DNA of 64,000 bases from Methyloligella halotolerans (lineage in GTDB: Bacteria > Pseudomonadota > Alphaproteobacteria > Rhizobiales > Methyloligellaceae). This document shows, piece after piece, positions 19,035 to 27,288 of this stretch (position 1 is its first letter; every line of letters begins with the position of its first letter). A program made the position numbers and the translations under genes. The notes under the pieces were generated by a model. The model was not told where the DNA came from. It searched no databases and saw nothing but the letters and a program-made list of their open reading frames with translations. The stretch covers positions 62,001 through 126,000 of the forward strand of contig NZ_MASI01000007.1 of the NCBI RefSeq assembly GCF_001708935.1, written 5' to 3'.

Positions 19035-20240
19035 CTAATGGGTCGCGGCGGCCTGCGCCGGCGTGAAGGGGTTGGGGACCTTGCTCGCCAGATCGTTGAA
19101 CACGAACGCTCCCGACGAGCGCGCGGTGCTGGCCTGGGCCTGACCTCGAATGCTCGGATAGAGCGCGACGAACTCCACGTAGCGGTCGTGGTTCATACCG
19201 CTGGTCGCCGCAACGCTCGAGATATCGACCACCTGAACGTGCCCCCTCGCAGCCGCCTCCTGCACCAGCGGATTGTTGACGTCGATCGCCCCTAGGCGCT
19301 GCCGCTCCCCGGCAATGCGGCGGGAGAAGCCGAGCGCCTTGTCGTCCCGCGACACGAGGACGGTGAGCGGCGGCTTCAGCGGACCGATCACCTCGAGCTG
19401 GGACATGAACACCGGCACATCGATGTCCGGCGCCGCCAGGATGACGTTGAGCTTCGCGATCACGTCGTTGCGGCCCATCAGCCGCAATTGGCGTACGGAC
19501 TCCACCGTCAGCCAGCCGCCCATGCTGTGCCCGAACAGCGTCACCTCGTTCGTGCCCGGCTGCCTTGCCAGCAGGGTCAGCGTGTCGACCAGCCCGTCGC
19601 GTGAATAGGTCGCGTTATCCTTGTCGGTCACATAGCCCGCCACCTTCGCCGCCGACGGCCAGTCGAACAGCACGGTGGTCCCGTGATGGCCCGAATCCTG
19701 GGCCATCTGCGCGACACGGAAGAGCGCCTCCTGGAAGTTGTTGTTGTAGCCGTGCACGAACACGCCGTAACGCCGCAGACCGCGCTCGCGGGTCTCCGCC
19801 AGGGTCAACCGCTGAAAGCTCGCCCGGTCGAGACGCTGCTGCTCGACGACCACGAAATCTCGCGCGGGATCGCCTGCCCCCTTGGGCCATTCGATCGCGC
19901 CCGGCTTATGGGTCGGGGGAATGGAGATCTTGAAAGCGGCGTAGTTCAAGCCGCGGCCGGGCTGAGAGGTGAAGACATTGCTGTCCTCCGCAGCACGCGC
20001 CCGCGTCGTCGCCACATAGACCGTGATCGTTTGCGCTTCCGGCACCGAGACGGCAACCGGCGCGAGGACCTCCGGACCCGGCCGGCCGGCACAGCCCGTA
20101 AGCATCGCCAGGGCGAGCACCAGCACGGCCCAGCCGCGACGCGCGCACCGTCCGCCGGACGGATCCGGCGCAGCGCCCCACGCACGCCCCAATCGTGTCT
20201 GCTGATGCACCCCCGGCTCCCACGCAAAACGAGCCGTCAC
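19035..20240 (-). CDS. lipoprotein alpha/beta hydrolase, DUF900 family
   Basis: A 401-residue protein with a signal ending in a lipobox (LAMLTGC), so it is probably a lipid-anchored envelope protein. The body has ITVYVATTRAR, VFVHGYNNNFQEALFRVAQ (the DUF900 HGYN motif), FDWPSAA and the nucleophile elbow LFGHSMGGW. DUF900 proteins are serine hydrolases of unknown substrate. The listed start is GTG at 20240. The region before the lipobox is long and basic, so a later start is possible, but no in-frame ATG exists before it. Confidence 0.82.
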   Translation of the reverse strand: MTARFAWEPGVHQQTRLGRAWGAAPDPSGGRCARRGWAVLVLALAMLTGCAGRPGPEVLAPVAVSVPEAQTITVYVATTRARAAEDSNVFTSQPGRGLNYAAFKISIPPTHKPGAIEWPKGAGDPARDFVVVEQQRLDRASFQRLTLAETRERGLRRYGVFVHGYNNNFQEALFRVAQMAQDSGHHGTTVLFDWPSAAKVAGYVTDKDNATYSRDGLVDTLTLLARQPGTNEVTLFGHSMGGWLTVESVRQLRLMGRNDVIAKLNVILAAPDIDVPVFMSQLEVIGPLKPPLTVLVSRDDKALGFSRRIAGERQRLGAIDVNNPLVQEAAARGHVQVVDISSVAATSGMNHDRYVEFVALYPSIRGQAQASTARSSGAFVFNDLASKVPNPFTPAQAAATH

Positions 20241-20572
20241 GCCGCCTGACGAGCTACAATCGAAAAATCTTCGAAATATTGCCCCAGTTTACGCCGAAAG
20301 AACGCGCGAACGGAGCGAAAAAAGCAAGGCCGGCGTCGTGGGCCGCGACACCGGATTTATAGGGCGAATGGACATAATGGCCCCAACCGTGAGAAGAGGT
20401 TGCCCGTAACGGACGCCATGGGGCGAACAGACGGCCGCATGGGGCGGCACGCCGGGGGATAGTATCGAGCCGACGGTGCCGATCGCACGGGCCAGCCTTG
20501 AAGGGGCCGCCCGCCTCGCCCACTTCCATCATTTCTCCTCCCGTTCGGGAGCATTGAAGCGAAAGCATCTCA
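20241..20572. other. intergenic region between divergent DUF900 and terC-like genes
   Basis: About 330 bp holding two divergent promoters. I looked for a yybP-ykoY manganese riboswitch, which often precedes terC/alx genes, and did not find its conserved core. Two similar GC-rich words around 20418 and 20437 (CATGGGGCG) may form part of a leader structure, but I cannot assign it. Confidence 0.45.
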
Positions 20573-21592
20573 ATGGAATCGAGCATCTGGCTCTGGGTCG
20601 CCTTCAACATCTTCGTTCTGGCGCTGCTGGCGTTCGATCTCGGCGTGCTCCACCGCAAGGAGCGCGAGATCAAGGTCGCCGAGGCCATGAAGCTCAGCCT
20701 GTTCTACATCGTGCTGGCGCTTATTTTCGGCGCTGGGCTTTTCTGGCTGCGCAGCAACGAGGACGGCATCGACTTCCTGACCGGCTACTTCATCGAGAAG
20801 TCGCTCAGCGTCGACAACATCTTCGTCATCGTCCTGATCTTCAGCTATTTCCAGGTGCCGCCTCAGCATCAGCACCGGGTGCTGTTCTGGGGCATTCTCG
20901 GCGCGCTCGTCATGCGCGGCATCCTCATCTTCGCCGGTGTGAAACTGATCCACGAATTCGCCTGGATGGCCCTGCTGTTCGGCGCGTTCCTGATCGTGAC
21001 GGGCGTGAAGATGCTCGTGGTGGCCGACGAAAAGCCCGATCTTGAGAACAACATCATCGTCCGCGCTGTACGCAGCCGTTTTCGCCTGACCGACCGCTAC
21101 CACGGCAAGCATTTCTTCGTCCGCCAGGACGGCGCGCTCTACCTCACGCCCCTCTTCCTGGTGCTCGTCCTTATCGAGGTTACCGATCTCATCTTCGCCG
21201 TGGATTCCATCCCGGCGATCATCGCCATCACCACCGATCCCTTCATCGTCTACACGTCCAACGTCTTCGCGATTCTGGGTCTGCGGGCGCTCTATTTCGC
21301 ACTTGCCGGAATCGTGCCGCGCTTCGTCTATCTGAAATACGGCCTCTCCCTCGTGCTGCTGGTGATCGGCTTCAAGATGATCGCCAACTATCTCTATGGC
21401 GGGAAGTTCATCCCCACCGAGTGGGCCCTGCTGATGACCGTGATCCTGATCGGCGGTTCGATCCTGCTCTCGCTCCTGAAGACCCGTGGCCAAACCACGG
21501 AAGCGGAGCCGCTACCCACCGGATGGATTCCCGGCAGCAGTGCCCAGGAAGACGAGACGGAGGAGAAGCGGAAACAGGGAGACGAAAACTAG
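20573..21592 (+). CDS. TerC family integral membrane protein
   Basis: A 339-residue protein with about nine hydrophobic helices and both TerC signatures: EKSLSVDNIFVI in the N-terminal half and TDLIFAVDSIPAI in the second. The paired acidic Asp/Glu positions inside helices are typical of this LysE-related fold. The family includes Alx/TerC proteins linked to manganese export and metallation of exoenzymes and to tellurite resistance. Without other ter genes here, metal-ion export is the more likely role. The C-terminal 40 residues are charged and cytoplasmic. The ribosome binding site is weak. Confidence 0.9.
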   Translation: MESSIWLWVAFNIFVLALLAFDLGVLHRKEREIKVAEAMKLSLFYIVLALIFGAGLFWLRSNEDGIDFLTGYFIEKSLSVDNIFVIVLIFSYFQVPPQHQHRVLFWGILGALVMRGILIFAGVKLIHEFAWMALLFGAFLIVTGVKMLVVADEKPDLENNIIVRAVRSRFRLTDRYHGKHFFVRQDGALYLTPLFLVLVLIEVTDLIFAVDSIPAIIAITTDPFIVYTSNVFAILGLRALYFALAGIVPRFVYLKYGLSLVLLVIGFKMIANYLYGGKFIPTEWALLMTVILIGGSILLSLLKTRGQTTEAEPLPTGWIPGSSAQEDETEEKRKQGDEN

Positions 21593-21604
21593 TCCCGCGC
21601 GGGC

Positions 21605-22351
21605 TCAAGCGTAGGCGACCCAGCCCCGCCAGGTGAACGCGGCATAGAACTGCGCAACGTCGGAAAACCTCGCGGCTTCGAGGATCGCCACGTTCTCCTC
21701 CGGGCTGAGCATCAAGTTCCGGTTTGCAGCCGTCACGGAGCGCCACTTTTCGGCGCGCTCAGGCTCCTCCCCGGCGGCAACCGCGAAGGCCGCGTAGCGG
21801 GACAGCCAACGCTGCTGCTCGTCCGCCGCTTGCGGGCAGCTCACATGAGCCGCAACGAACGGCGCCCCGGGCTTCAGCCGGCGCCGGATCTCGCCGGCGG
21901 TGCGGGTGCGTTCCTGTGCATCGAGAAAGTGCAGGGTCAGCAGACAGACGGCACCGTCGAACGGGCCTTCCGGCGCATCGTCGATATAGCCGTGAACGAA
22001 CGCGACGCGCTCCGCCGATGGCCCCAGCTTCCGCTCCGCCAGATCGAGCATGGCGCGAGCCGGATCGACACCCACAAAGGTCCAGCCGGGGCGGGCGTCG
22101 GCGAGCGCTTTCAGCTCCATCCCTCCGCCTGCGCCGAGCACAAGGATGCGCGCATCGTCTGGGGCATATTCGGCCAGGAGCACGCCGGTCATGCGGTGAA
22201 GGTCGGCAAGACCGGGGACGTAGCGCACCGGCCCCTCTTCATATCCGGCGATGGCTTCCGGATCGGAAAACCGGGCGACGATCGCCTCCATGGACATGTC
22301 GTTTCCTGCACCGTCCGCCTTGTGAGCGGCGGCCCCATCCCGGTCAACCAT
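21605..22351 (-). CDS. class I SAM-dependent methyltransferase
   Basis: The core has RILVLGAGGGMELKALADARPGW (SAM-binding motif I), VGVDPARAMLDLAERKL (motif II) and a later FDGAVCLLTLHFL, giving a soluble Rossmann methyltransferase of about 230-250 residues. Two starts are plausible: ATG at 22351, which overlaps the stop of the Rrf2 gene by eight bases, and ATG at 22297, which has AGGAAA in front. The substrate is unknown. Coupling to the Rrf2 regulator suggests a redox- or nitrosative-stress-linked role, which is inference. Confidence 0.85.
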   Translation of the reverse strand: MVDRDGAAAHKADGAGNDMSMEAIVARFSDPEAIAGYEEGPVRYVPGLADLHRMTGVLLAEYAPDDARILVLGAGGGMELKALADARPGWTFVGVDPARAMLDLAERKLGPSAERVAFVHGYIDDAPEGPFDGAVCLLTLHFLDAQERTRTAGEIRRRLKPGAPFVAAHVSCPQAADEQQRWLSRYAAFAVAAGEEPERAEKWRSVTAANRNLMLSPEENVAILEAARFSDVAQFYAAFTWRGWVAYA

Positions 22352-22805
22352 GCGCCTTCTCCAGATCCCAGGTTTGGTGACGGCCCGCGACGCGGGCATG
22401 AAAGTCCTCGCTCAGCGCGGCGAGCGTCACCTCTCCCAAGCGCGTCAGAAGGAGCGCTTCCGCCTCCCTGAAGCTCTCGTCGAGGGCCGCATTCACGGCC
22501 TGCTCCACGGCACAGCCGGGCGACTCCGTCCGGTTGCCCATGGCGAAGAGCGGCGGCGCGCCGAGCGCGCGATAGATGTCGAGGAGGGTGATCTCGGTCA
22601 GCGGCCGGGCGATGCACCATCCGCCCCCGTGCCCCTTCTCCGATCGGACGTATCCGGCATCGCGAAGCCCGCCGAGAGTCCGGCGAACGACCACGGGGTT
22701 CGTGCACATGGCCTTCGCCAGCATCTCGGAGGTCGCCGGCCCGTCGAGCTCCGCCATATGCAGAAGCACGTGGAGCACGCCCGACAGTTTGCTGTTCCGT
22801 ATCAT
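22344..22805 (-). CDS. Rrf2 family transcriptional regulator
   Basis: A 153-residue winged-helix protein: KLSGVLHVLLHMAE, the helix-turn-helix SEMLAKAMCTNPVVVRRTLGGLRDAGYV, and the wing SEKGHGGGWCIARPLTEITLLDIYRAL. The NsrR/IscR-type triple-Cys Fe-S ligand set is not present in order; cysteines occur at CTNP, GGWC and PGCAVEQ, so the protein may be a cluster-free YwnA-like member or use a different set. The ATG at 22805 lies inside a large palindrome that probably autoregulates it. It is coupled to the downstream methyltransferase. Confidence 0.88.
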   Translation of the reverse strand: MIRNSKLSGVLHVLLHMAELDGPATSEMLAKAMCTNPVVVRRTLGGLRDAGYVRSEKGHGGGWCIARPLTEITLLDIYRALGAPPLFAMGNRTESPGCAVEQAVNAALDESFREAEALLLTRLGEVTLAALSEDFHARVAGRHQTWDLEKAHG

Positions 22806-22834
22806 GTAACTTCTATTATTACATAATACGGAAC
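22794..22834. promoter_or_regulatory. long palindrome covering the rrf2-like start codon, probable operator
   Basis: Arms GTTCCGTATCATGTAA (22794-22809) and TTACATAATACGGAAC (22819-22834) match at 15 of 16 positions around a 9-nt spacer. The left arm contains the ATG at 22805. The position favours repression by the encoded Rrf2 protein. As RNA, the hairpin could also hide the start codon. Confidence 0.7.
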
Positions 22835-22898
22835 GGCACAAGTCGCAAAGGCGGTACACGGCCGGAAGCCGCGCACCGCTTTTGGTTTCAAAGGTCCG

Positions 22899-23201
22899 CT
22901 AGGCGACGACCTTGGCGGCAAGGAGATCGACCTTTTCGATCACCGGTGCCTCTGCGAGCAGGGTCTCGGCATTCTCCATGAGAGCGGCCGCGATCTTGCC
23001 TTCCAGGTGAGCCTGACGTCCCTCCTCGTTCGCGAAGGCATCGAAGACGCCGAACGTGCTGGGACCGAACTGCAGCGCGAACCAGACGGGCGTGGCCTCC
23101 TCTTCTTCGGCGAGCGGCAGCGCGCTTTCGAGGAAGGACTTCAGGGCGGCTTCCTGCCCCGGCTTGGCCTCGAGGCGGACATAGAGGGCGAGCTTGACCA
23201 T
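22899..23201 (-). CDS. antibiotic biosynthesis monooxygenase (ABM) family, putative quinol monooxygenase
   Basis: A 100-residue ferredoxin-like protein starting MVKLALYVRLEAKPGQEAALKSFLESALPLAE, followed by FALQFGPSTFGVFDAFANEEGRQAHLEGKI. This is the ABM/YgiN layout of small dimeric cofactor-free monooxygenases acting on quinol-like compounds. It is divergent from a GlxA-type regulator, with only 116 bp between the starts, so it is the likely target of that regulator. Confidence 0.85.
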   Translation of the reverse strand: MVKLALYVRLEAKPGQEAALKSFLESALPLAEEEEATPVWFALQFGPSTFGVFDAFANEEGRQAHLEGKIAAALMENAETLLAEAPVIEKVDLLAAKVVA

Positions 23202-23317
23202 GGTGGACTCCTAGTGTTGCGGGATTGAACCACCCATTCCTATCGGGCGCGGCCCCCATCCACACTTGGCAGTATCGACATATTTGGTATTGTTCTTGCC
23301 ACACTCTGGGAGATCTC

Positions 23318-24277
23318 ATGATTGTCGATATTCTGGCCTTGGACGGCGTCTTCGATACCGGCCTCGCCGCCCTTCAGGACACTCTGGCCACCGCGTCGGA
23401 GCTGAGCGCAGACGTCGGCGGCCCGGCAATCGAGCCGCGGGTGATCTCCCTCCGGCGGAATACCCGCACCGCCAATGGCCATAAGCTCTCCACCAGTCTC
23501 TGCTCCGACGACCGCCAGGCCCGCATCATCGTCGTGCCGGCCATCGGCGCGAAGACGCCCGAAGGCTTGGCCCAGGCCCTGACCCATCGCGACATCGCGA
23601 AAGCGGGCGAACTGCTGCGGGCGCTCAAGCAGGACGGCGCGATCGTCGCCGCAGCCTGCACCGGCACATTCGTGCTCGCCGAGAGCGGTCTGCTCGATGG
23701 CAAGATCGCGACGACGAGCTGGTGGTTGGGGCCGTTTTTCCGGTCCCGCTACCCGGAGATCGTGCTCGACGACCGCCAGATGCTTGTCGTCGGCGACGGC
23801 ATCGTGACGGCGGGTGCGGTGCTGGCCCATTTCGATCTCGGCCTCTGGCTCGTGCGCCAGGCGAGCCCTGCCCTCGCCGCGACCACCGCCCGCTATCTGA
23901 TGATCGATCCGCGGCCCTCCCAGACGGGCTATGCGATCCCCGATCACCTCGCCCATAGCGACCCCCTCGTCGAACGCTTCGAGCAATGGGCACGGGACAA
24001 TCTCGACCAGGGCTTCTCCCTCCAGGCGGCCGAAGAGGCTCTCGGCACGAGCCGGCGAACCCTCGCCCGGCGCCTCAAGTCGGTGCTCGGCAAGACGCCG
24101 CTGAATTTCGTCCACGACCTCCGCGTCGAGCGCGCCGTGCATCTGTTGCGCACCAGCAGCGACAGCGTCGAGGCGATCGCCGAGAAGGTCGGCTATGCCG
24201 ATGGGGTGACCCTGCGCACCCTGCTCCGCCGCCGACTGGGCCGCACGGCCTCTCAGCTCCGCAACCTGGAAGCCTGA
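23318..24277 (+). CDS. GlxA-type AraC family regulator with DJ-1/PfpI domain
   Basis: The product (319 aa) starts MIVDILALDGVFDTGLA at 23318, with GGGAG just upstream. The N-terminal two thirds form a DJ-1/PfpI domain with the nucleophile elbow AAACTGTFVLAESGLLDGKIATTSW. The C-terminal AraC domain has two HTH units (FSLQAAEEALGTSRRTLARRLK and SDSVEAIAEKVGYADGVTLRTLLRRRLG). This is the GlxA/FtrA architecture of ligand-sensing activators. It probably regulates the divergent ABM monooxygenase. A GGCA/TGCC element at about 23268-23300 may be its site, at low confidence. Confidence 0.9.
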   Translation: MIVDILALDGVFDTGLAALQDTLATASELSADVGGPAIEPRVISLRRNTRTANGHKLSTSLCSDDRQARIIVVPAIGAKTPEGLAQALTHRDIAKAGELLRALKQDGAIVAAACTGTFVLAESGLLDGKIATTSWWLGPFFRSRYPEIVLDDRQMLVVGDGIVTAGAVLAHFDLGLWLVRQASPALAATTARYLMIDPRPSQTGYAIPDHLAHSDPLVERFEQWARDNLDQGFSLQAAEEALGTSRRTLARRLKSVLGKTPLNFVHDLRVERAVHLLRTSSDSVEAIAEKVGYADGVTLRTLLRRRLGRTASQLRNLEA

Positions 24278-24409
24278 GCGGTTCATCCGCTTACCGCTTC
24301 GAGGCGAAGAGAACGAAACTACGCCCCGAACGGAAAACTCTGTTATCAAGGTTGGGCTGGCGCATTCGCCATGCGCCCCTTCCAGACGGTTTCTCCCCAA
24401 CAGCTCTCC

Positions 24410-25251
24410 ATGCACTTCAAAGTCCGCCACACCACGGAATACCGCTATTCCGCCCCCGTCAGCTTCGGGCAGCATACCCTCCGCCTGACGCCGCGCGGCG
24501 AGACCGTTCGCGACGTGAAGCAGGAACTGATCGTCGAGCCTGCGCCCGCGAGCCGGAAGACGATGGTCGACGCTTTCGGCAATCGTACGACCCAGATCAC
24601 CTTCGAAGGCGCTTCGGATCGGCTCTATATCGAGAGCCTGTTCGAGGCGGAGACCCGTCAGCCGGCCTCTCTCGACGGGACAGTGCTGCCCCTTCTGCCC
24701 TGGCCGGAGCCGTCGCGTGGCGCTCGGAGGAGGACATAACGCCTTACCTCCCGGCCACGCCGGAAGACGAGACGGTCCAGGCCTTCGCCCGAGAGCTCGC
24801 GACGGAATGCGACTCAGGCGCCCTCGCCTTTCTGCAGCATCTGAACACCACGCTTTACAGAAGGACCGACCGGAAGATCCGTGCCGAGGGCGCAGCCCAA
24901 TCGGCAGCCGAGACCCTGGCCATCGGTCGCGGCGCCTGCCGCGATCTTGCCGTGCTTTTCATCGCCGCCTGCCGGTGCCTCAACATCCCCGCCCGCTTCG
25001 TGAGCGGCTATCAGGCTCATGCGGAGACGGCGGATGGGAAGCGCTATCTCCATGCATGGCCGGAAGCCTATCTTCCCGGCGCCGGCTGGTACGGCTTCGA
25101 CCCCACCCATGGTGTGATGGTCGCCGACGGTCACGTCGGCATTTGCGCCGGTCCTGAACAGGCCGACACCATGCCCGTGTCGGGCGGGTTCTTCGGACCC
25201 GTCGTCAGCTCGAGCCTGAACTTCGAGGTCGAGATCGAGACCCGCCGCTGA
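24410..25251 (+). pseudogene. bacterial transglutaminase-like protein, frameshifted
   Basis: The N-terminal domain (MHFKVRHTTEYRYSAPVSFGQHTLRLTPRG) runs in one frame from the ATG at 24410 and stops at 24739. The catalytic part, GRGACRDLAVLFIAACR with the Cys, HAWPEAYLPGAGWYGFDPTHG with the His and Asp, continues in the frame one base back until 25251. The join falls around 24700-24730, and one missing base would restore a protein of about 280 residues, the usual length for this papain-fold family. I see no slippery heptamer at the site. It is either a true pseudogene or a single-base assembly error. All catalytic residues remain. Confidence 0.82.
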
Positions 25252-25334
25252 AGCTTCATCGCCACTTGCCGGAACGTCCCCCGTCTGCGCTACTCGGTGA
25301 AGATCCAAACGAACGGTGCAAATAGGAGCCGCTC

Positions 25335-25802
25335 TTGTCGTCCCGCCCGCCACTGCCGCCCTTCACCGCCCAAACCGCAGCCGAGAAGGCCCGCAAGGCT
25401 GAAGACGCCTGGAACACACGCGATCCCGAGAGGGTCTCCCTCGCCTACACCGAGGACAGCCGCTGGCGGAACCGCGCGGAGTTTTTCTCCGGCCGCGCGG
25501 CAATCGTGGAATTTCTGACCCGGAAATGGCAGCGCGAGCGCGAATACCGGCTCATCAAGGAGGTCTGGGCCTTCACCGAAAACCGCATCGCCGTCCGCTT
25601 CGTCTACGAATGCTGCGACGCGGGCGGCCAGTGGTTCCGCTGCTACGGCAACGAGCAGTGGGAATTCGACGAGGCGGGGCTGATGCGGCGGCGGGAGGCC
25701 AGCGTCAACGATTTGCCGATTGTCGAGACGGAACGACTGTTCCATTGGCCCCTCGGACCGCGCCCGGACGATCACCCCGGCCTGACAGAGATGGGGCTTT
25801 AG
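25335..25802 (+). CDS. DUF1348 NTF2-like protein
   Basis: A 155-residue protein from a TTG at 25335, chosen because AGGAG lies seven bases upstream. [33 protein letters not shown], then [17 protein letters not shown] and [13 protein letters not shown], is the signature of DUF1348, a compact cytoplasmic NTF2-fold family. Catalytic function is unknown. It follows the broken transglutaminase gene by 83 bp and is probably independently expressed. Confidence 0.88.
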   Translation: MSSRPPLPPFTAQTAAEKARKAEDAWNTRDPERVSLAYTEDSRWRNRAEFFSGRAAIVEFLTRKWQREREYRLIKEVWAFTENRIAVRFVYECCDAGGQWFRCYGNEQWEFDEAGLMRRREASVNDLPIVETERLFHWPLGPRPDDHPGLTEMGL

Positions 25803-25829
25803 GCGAGACCCGGAAGGGCCGGTCCCACC

Positions 25830-26180
25830 TTAATACCGCGCGCCGTCCACGCGCTCGATCTTGAGCGCATCGAGATCGATATCCGGAACGCATCGGAGAT
25901 TGATGGCCGCCGTCTCCGCGCCACCGGGCGCCGTCCCCAGGGCAAAAGCCTGAGTGCCGCAACGCGAACAGAAGACATGATCGATGATCCGCCGCCCGAA
26001 GCCGTAGGATGTCAGCACATCCTCGCCGCTCTTGAGGCCGAAGACCTCTCGCGGGAAGAACGCCCAGAGGAATCCCTTGCGCCGGCAATGAGAGCAGTTG
26101 CAGCTCTTCGCCGATGTCGGCGCATCCGCATCGACTGAGAACGTCACCGCGCCGCAATGGCAGCTTCCTTCGAACGGCAT
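25830..26180 (-). CDS. GFA (glutathione-dependent formaldehyde-activating-like) family protein
   Basis: The ATG at 26180 gives 116 residues beginning MPFEGSCHCGAVTFSVDA. The zinc-ribbon pattern is complete: CHCG, CNCSHCRRKG, then FCSRCGTQAF. Proteins of this mss4-like fold include Gfa, but most relatives, this one probably included, have no shown role in formaldehyde metabolism. Upstream codons in the same frame lie inside the L,D-transpeptidase gene region and are not part of this gene. Confidence 0.88.
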   Translation of the reverse strand: MPFEGSCHCGAVTFSVDADAPTSAKSCNCSHCRRKGFLWAFFPREVFGLKSGEDVLTSYGFGRRIIDHVFCSRCGTQAFALGTAPGGAETAAINLRCVPDIDLDALKIERVDGARY

Positions 26181-26214
26181 GGCATCGCTCCTTTGACCTG
26201 ATGGAGGGCCGTGT

Positions 26215-27201
26215 CTAGCGGCAGATGGGGAGAGGTTTCGGCGGCGGCCCCTTGGGCAGCGACGCCTTCCAGCGCTGGATGACGGGCTCGAGCTGCTCCT
26301 TCGGCCAGAACTTCGGCTTGCCGATCGACCGGAGGCAGGCCGCATTCCAATAGGCGCCGTTCGTGCCGCCCGCCACCGCGGCGATATCCCGGGACTCCGG
26401 GTAGATGTAGAGAGTGGTCGGGTTGTTGCGGACCAGCTCCTTGATGTCCTGGGCATCCTCCCAGGACCAGCTGGTGCAGCCGTTGCTCCGCCCACCGGTG
26501 TAATTCACGAACGAGCCATAGGGCACGAACCCCTCCTTATCGGCATACTGGTTGCCCGGCACCTTCATCCGGCACTGCCAGTGCAGCGTGACCGAGGCAT
26601 GCCCGCCGATCTCCCGCGGCCGCGCGTTCGCCGCTTCCCCCATGCCCTCGAACTGAATGAAGGTCCGCACCAGAGGCTGGGTCTTGCCGTTCGCCTTGTA
26701 GTAGCCCTTGAAGGAATCCTTCAGCTCCGCAGTGAGATAGGGGCCGCCCGCGGTCAGTTTTGAATCCTGCGCGTTGGAGAAGTTCTTCGCGCACTCCCGC
26801 CCGTTGGCGAAATTGCCGAGCCGGCCGAGATTCCGCCCGTTGCCATGGCCCGAGGACATGACCTTGAAGACCTGGTTCCGCTCGCAAATGATGTAGAAGC
26901 GCCCATTCTTCCCGACGCCGGAGGGCCGTGTCGCATCCATGGCGAAATAGCATCCGTTTCGGATCTTGCCGCCCTGGAGCTGCTGGAAGTAGAGGGAGCG
27001 CGCCCGGTAGAGCACCACCGGCGCGATCTGGCCCGCGCCCGTCCCCACATGGCGCATCAGCCAGGGCGGCGCATTGAGCTGCTGGGCATGAGCCGCCGGT
27101 ACCCCGCCAGGCGGCAAGAGCCCGATCGCAGCGGCGGACAAGCCGGCGAGGAAGACGGTTGCAAGCGCCAATCTGACAAGCAAGGAATCAGCTCTCTGCA
27201 T
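26215..27201 (-). CDS. YkuD_2-type L,D-transpeptidase-like protein (copy A)
   Basis: A 328-residue exported protein: Sec signal (LALATVFLAGLSAAAIG, then HAQQ), GCYFAMDATRPSGVG, FKVMSSGHGNGRNLG, LTAGGPYLTAEL, FIQFEGMGEAANARPREIGGHAS and the catalytic-type GRSNGCTSW near residue 245. The SGHG...SNGC order matches murein L,D-transpeptidase catalytic domain family proteins (YkuD_2). The C-terminal 60 residues (from AYWNAACLRSIGKPKFWP) are an extra conserved tail. The ATG at 27201 is chosen over TTG at 27237. It is a tandem paralogue of the next upstream gene and is about 90 bp from it. Confidence 0.85.
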   Translation of the reverse strand: MQRADSLLVRLALATVFLAGLSAAAIGLLPPGGVPAAHAQQLNAPPWLMRHVGTGAGQIAPVVLYRARSLYFQQLQGGKIRNGCYFAMDATRPSGVGKNGRFYIICERNQVFKVMSSGHGNGRNLGRLGNFANGRECAKNFSNAQDSKLTAGGPYLTAELKDSFKGYYKANGKTQPLVRTFIQFEGMGEAANARPREIGGHASVTLHWQCRMKVPGNQYADKEGFVPYGSFVNYTGGRSNGCTSWSWEDAQDIKELVRNNPTTLYIYPESRDIAAVAGGTNGAYWNAACLRSIGKPKFWPKEQLEPVIQRWKASLPKGPPPKPLPICR

Positions 27202-27288
27202 GGTGCGGATTATCGGCTCCCTCGCCCGGAACGCCAAACGGCATCTTCGCTGCTGGGCGGCACATCTTGCGCATCGATCGGCCCCGCC

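Noticed and set aside
20241-20572. Possible yybP-ykoY manganese riboswitch before the terC-like gene
   Set aside because: The conserved core sequence of the riboswitch is not present.
24690-24745. Programmed -1 frameshift in the transglutaminase gene
   Set aside because: No slippery heptamer or clear downstream stem was seen, and the family is not known to use recoding.
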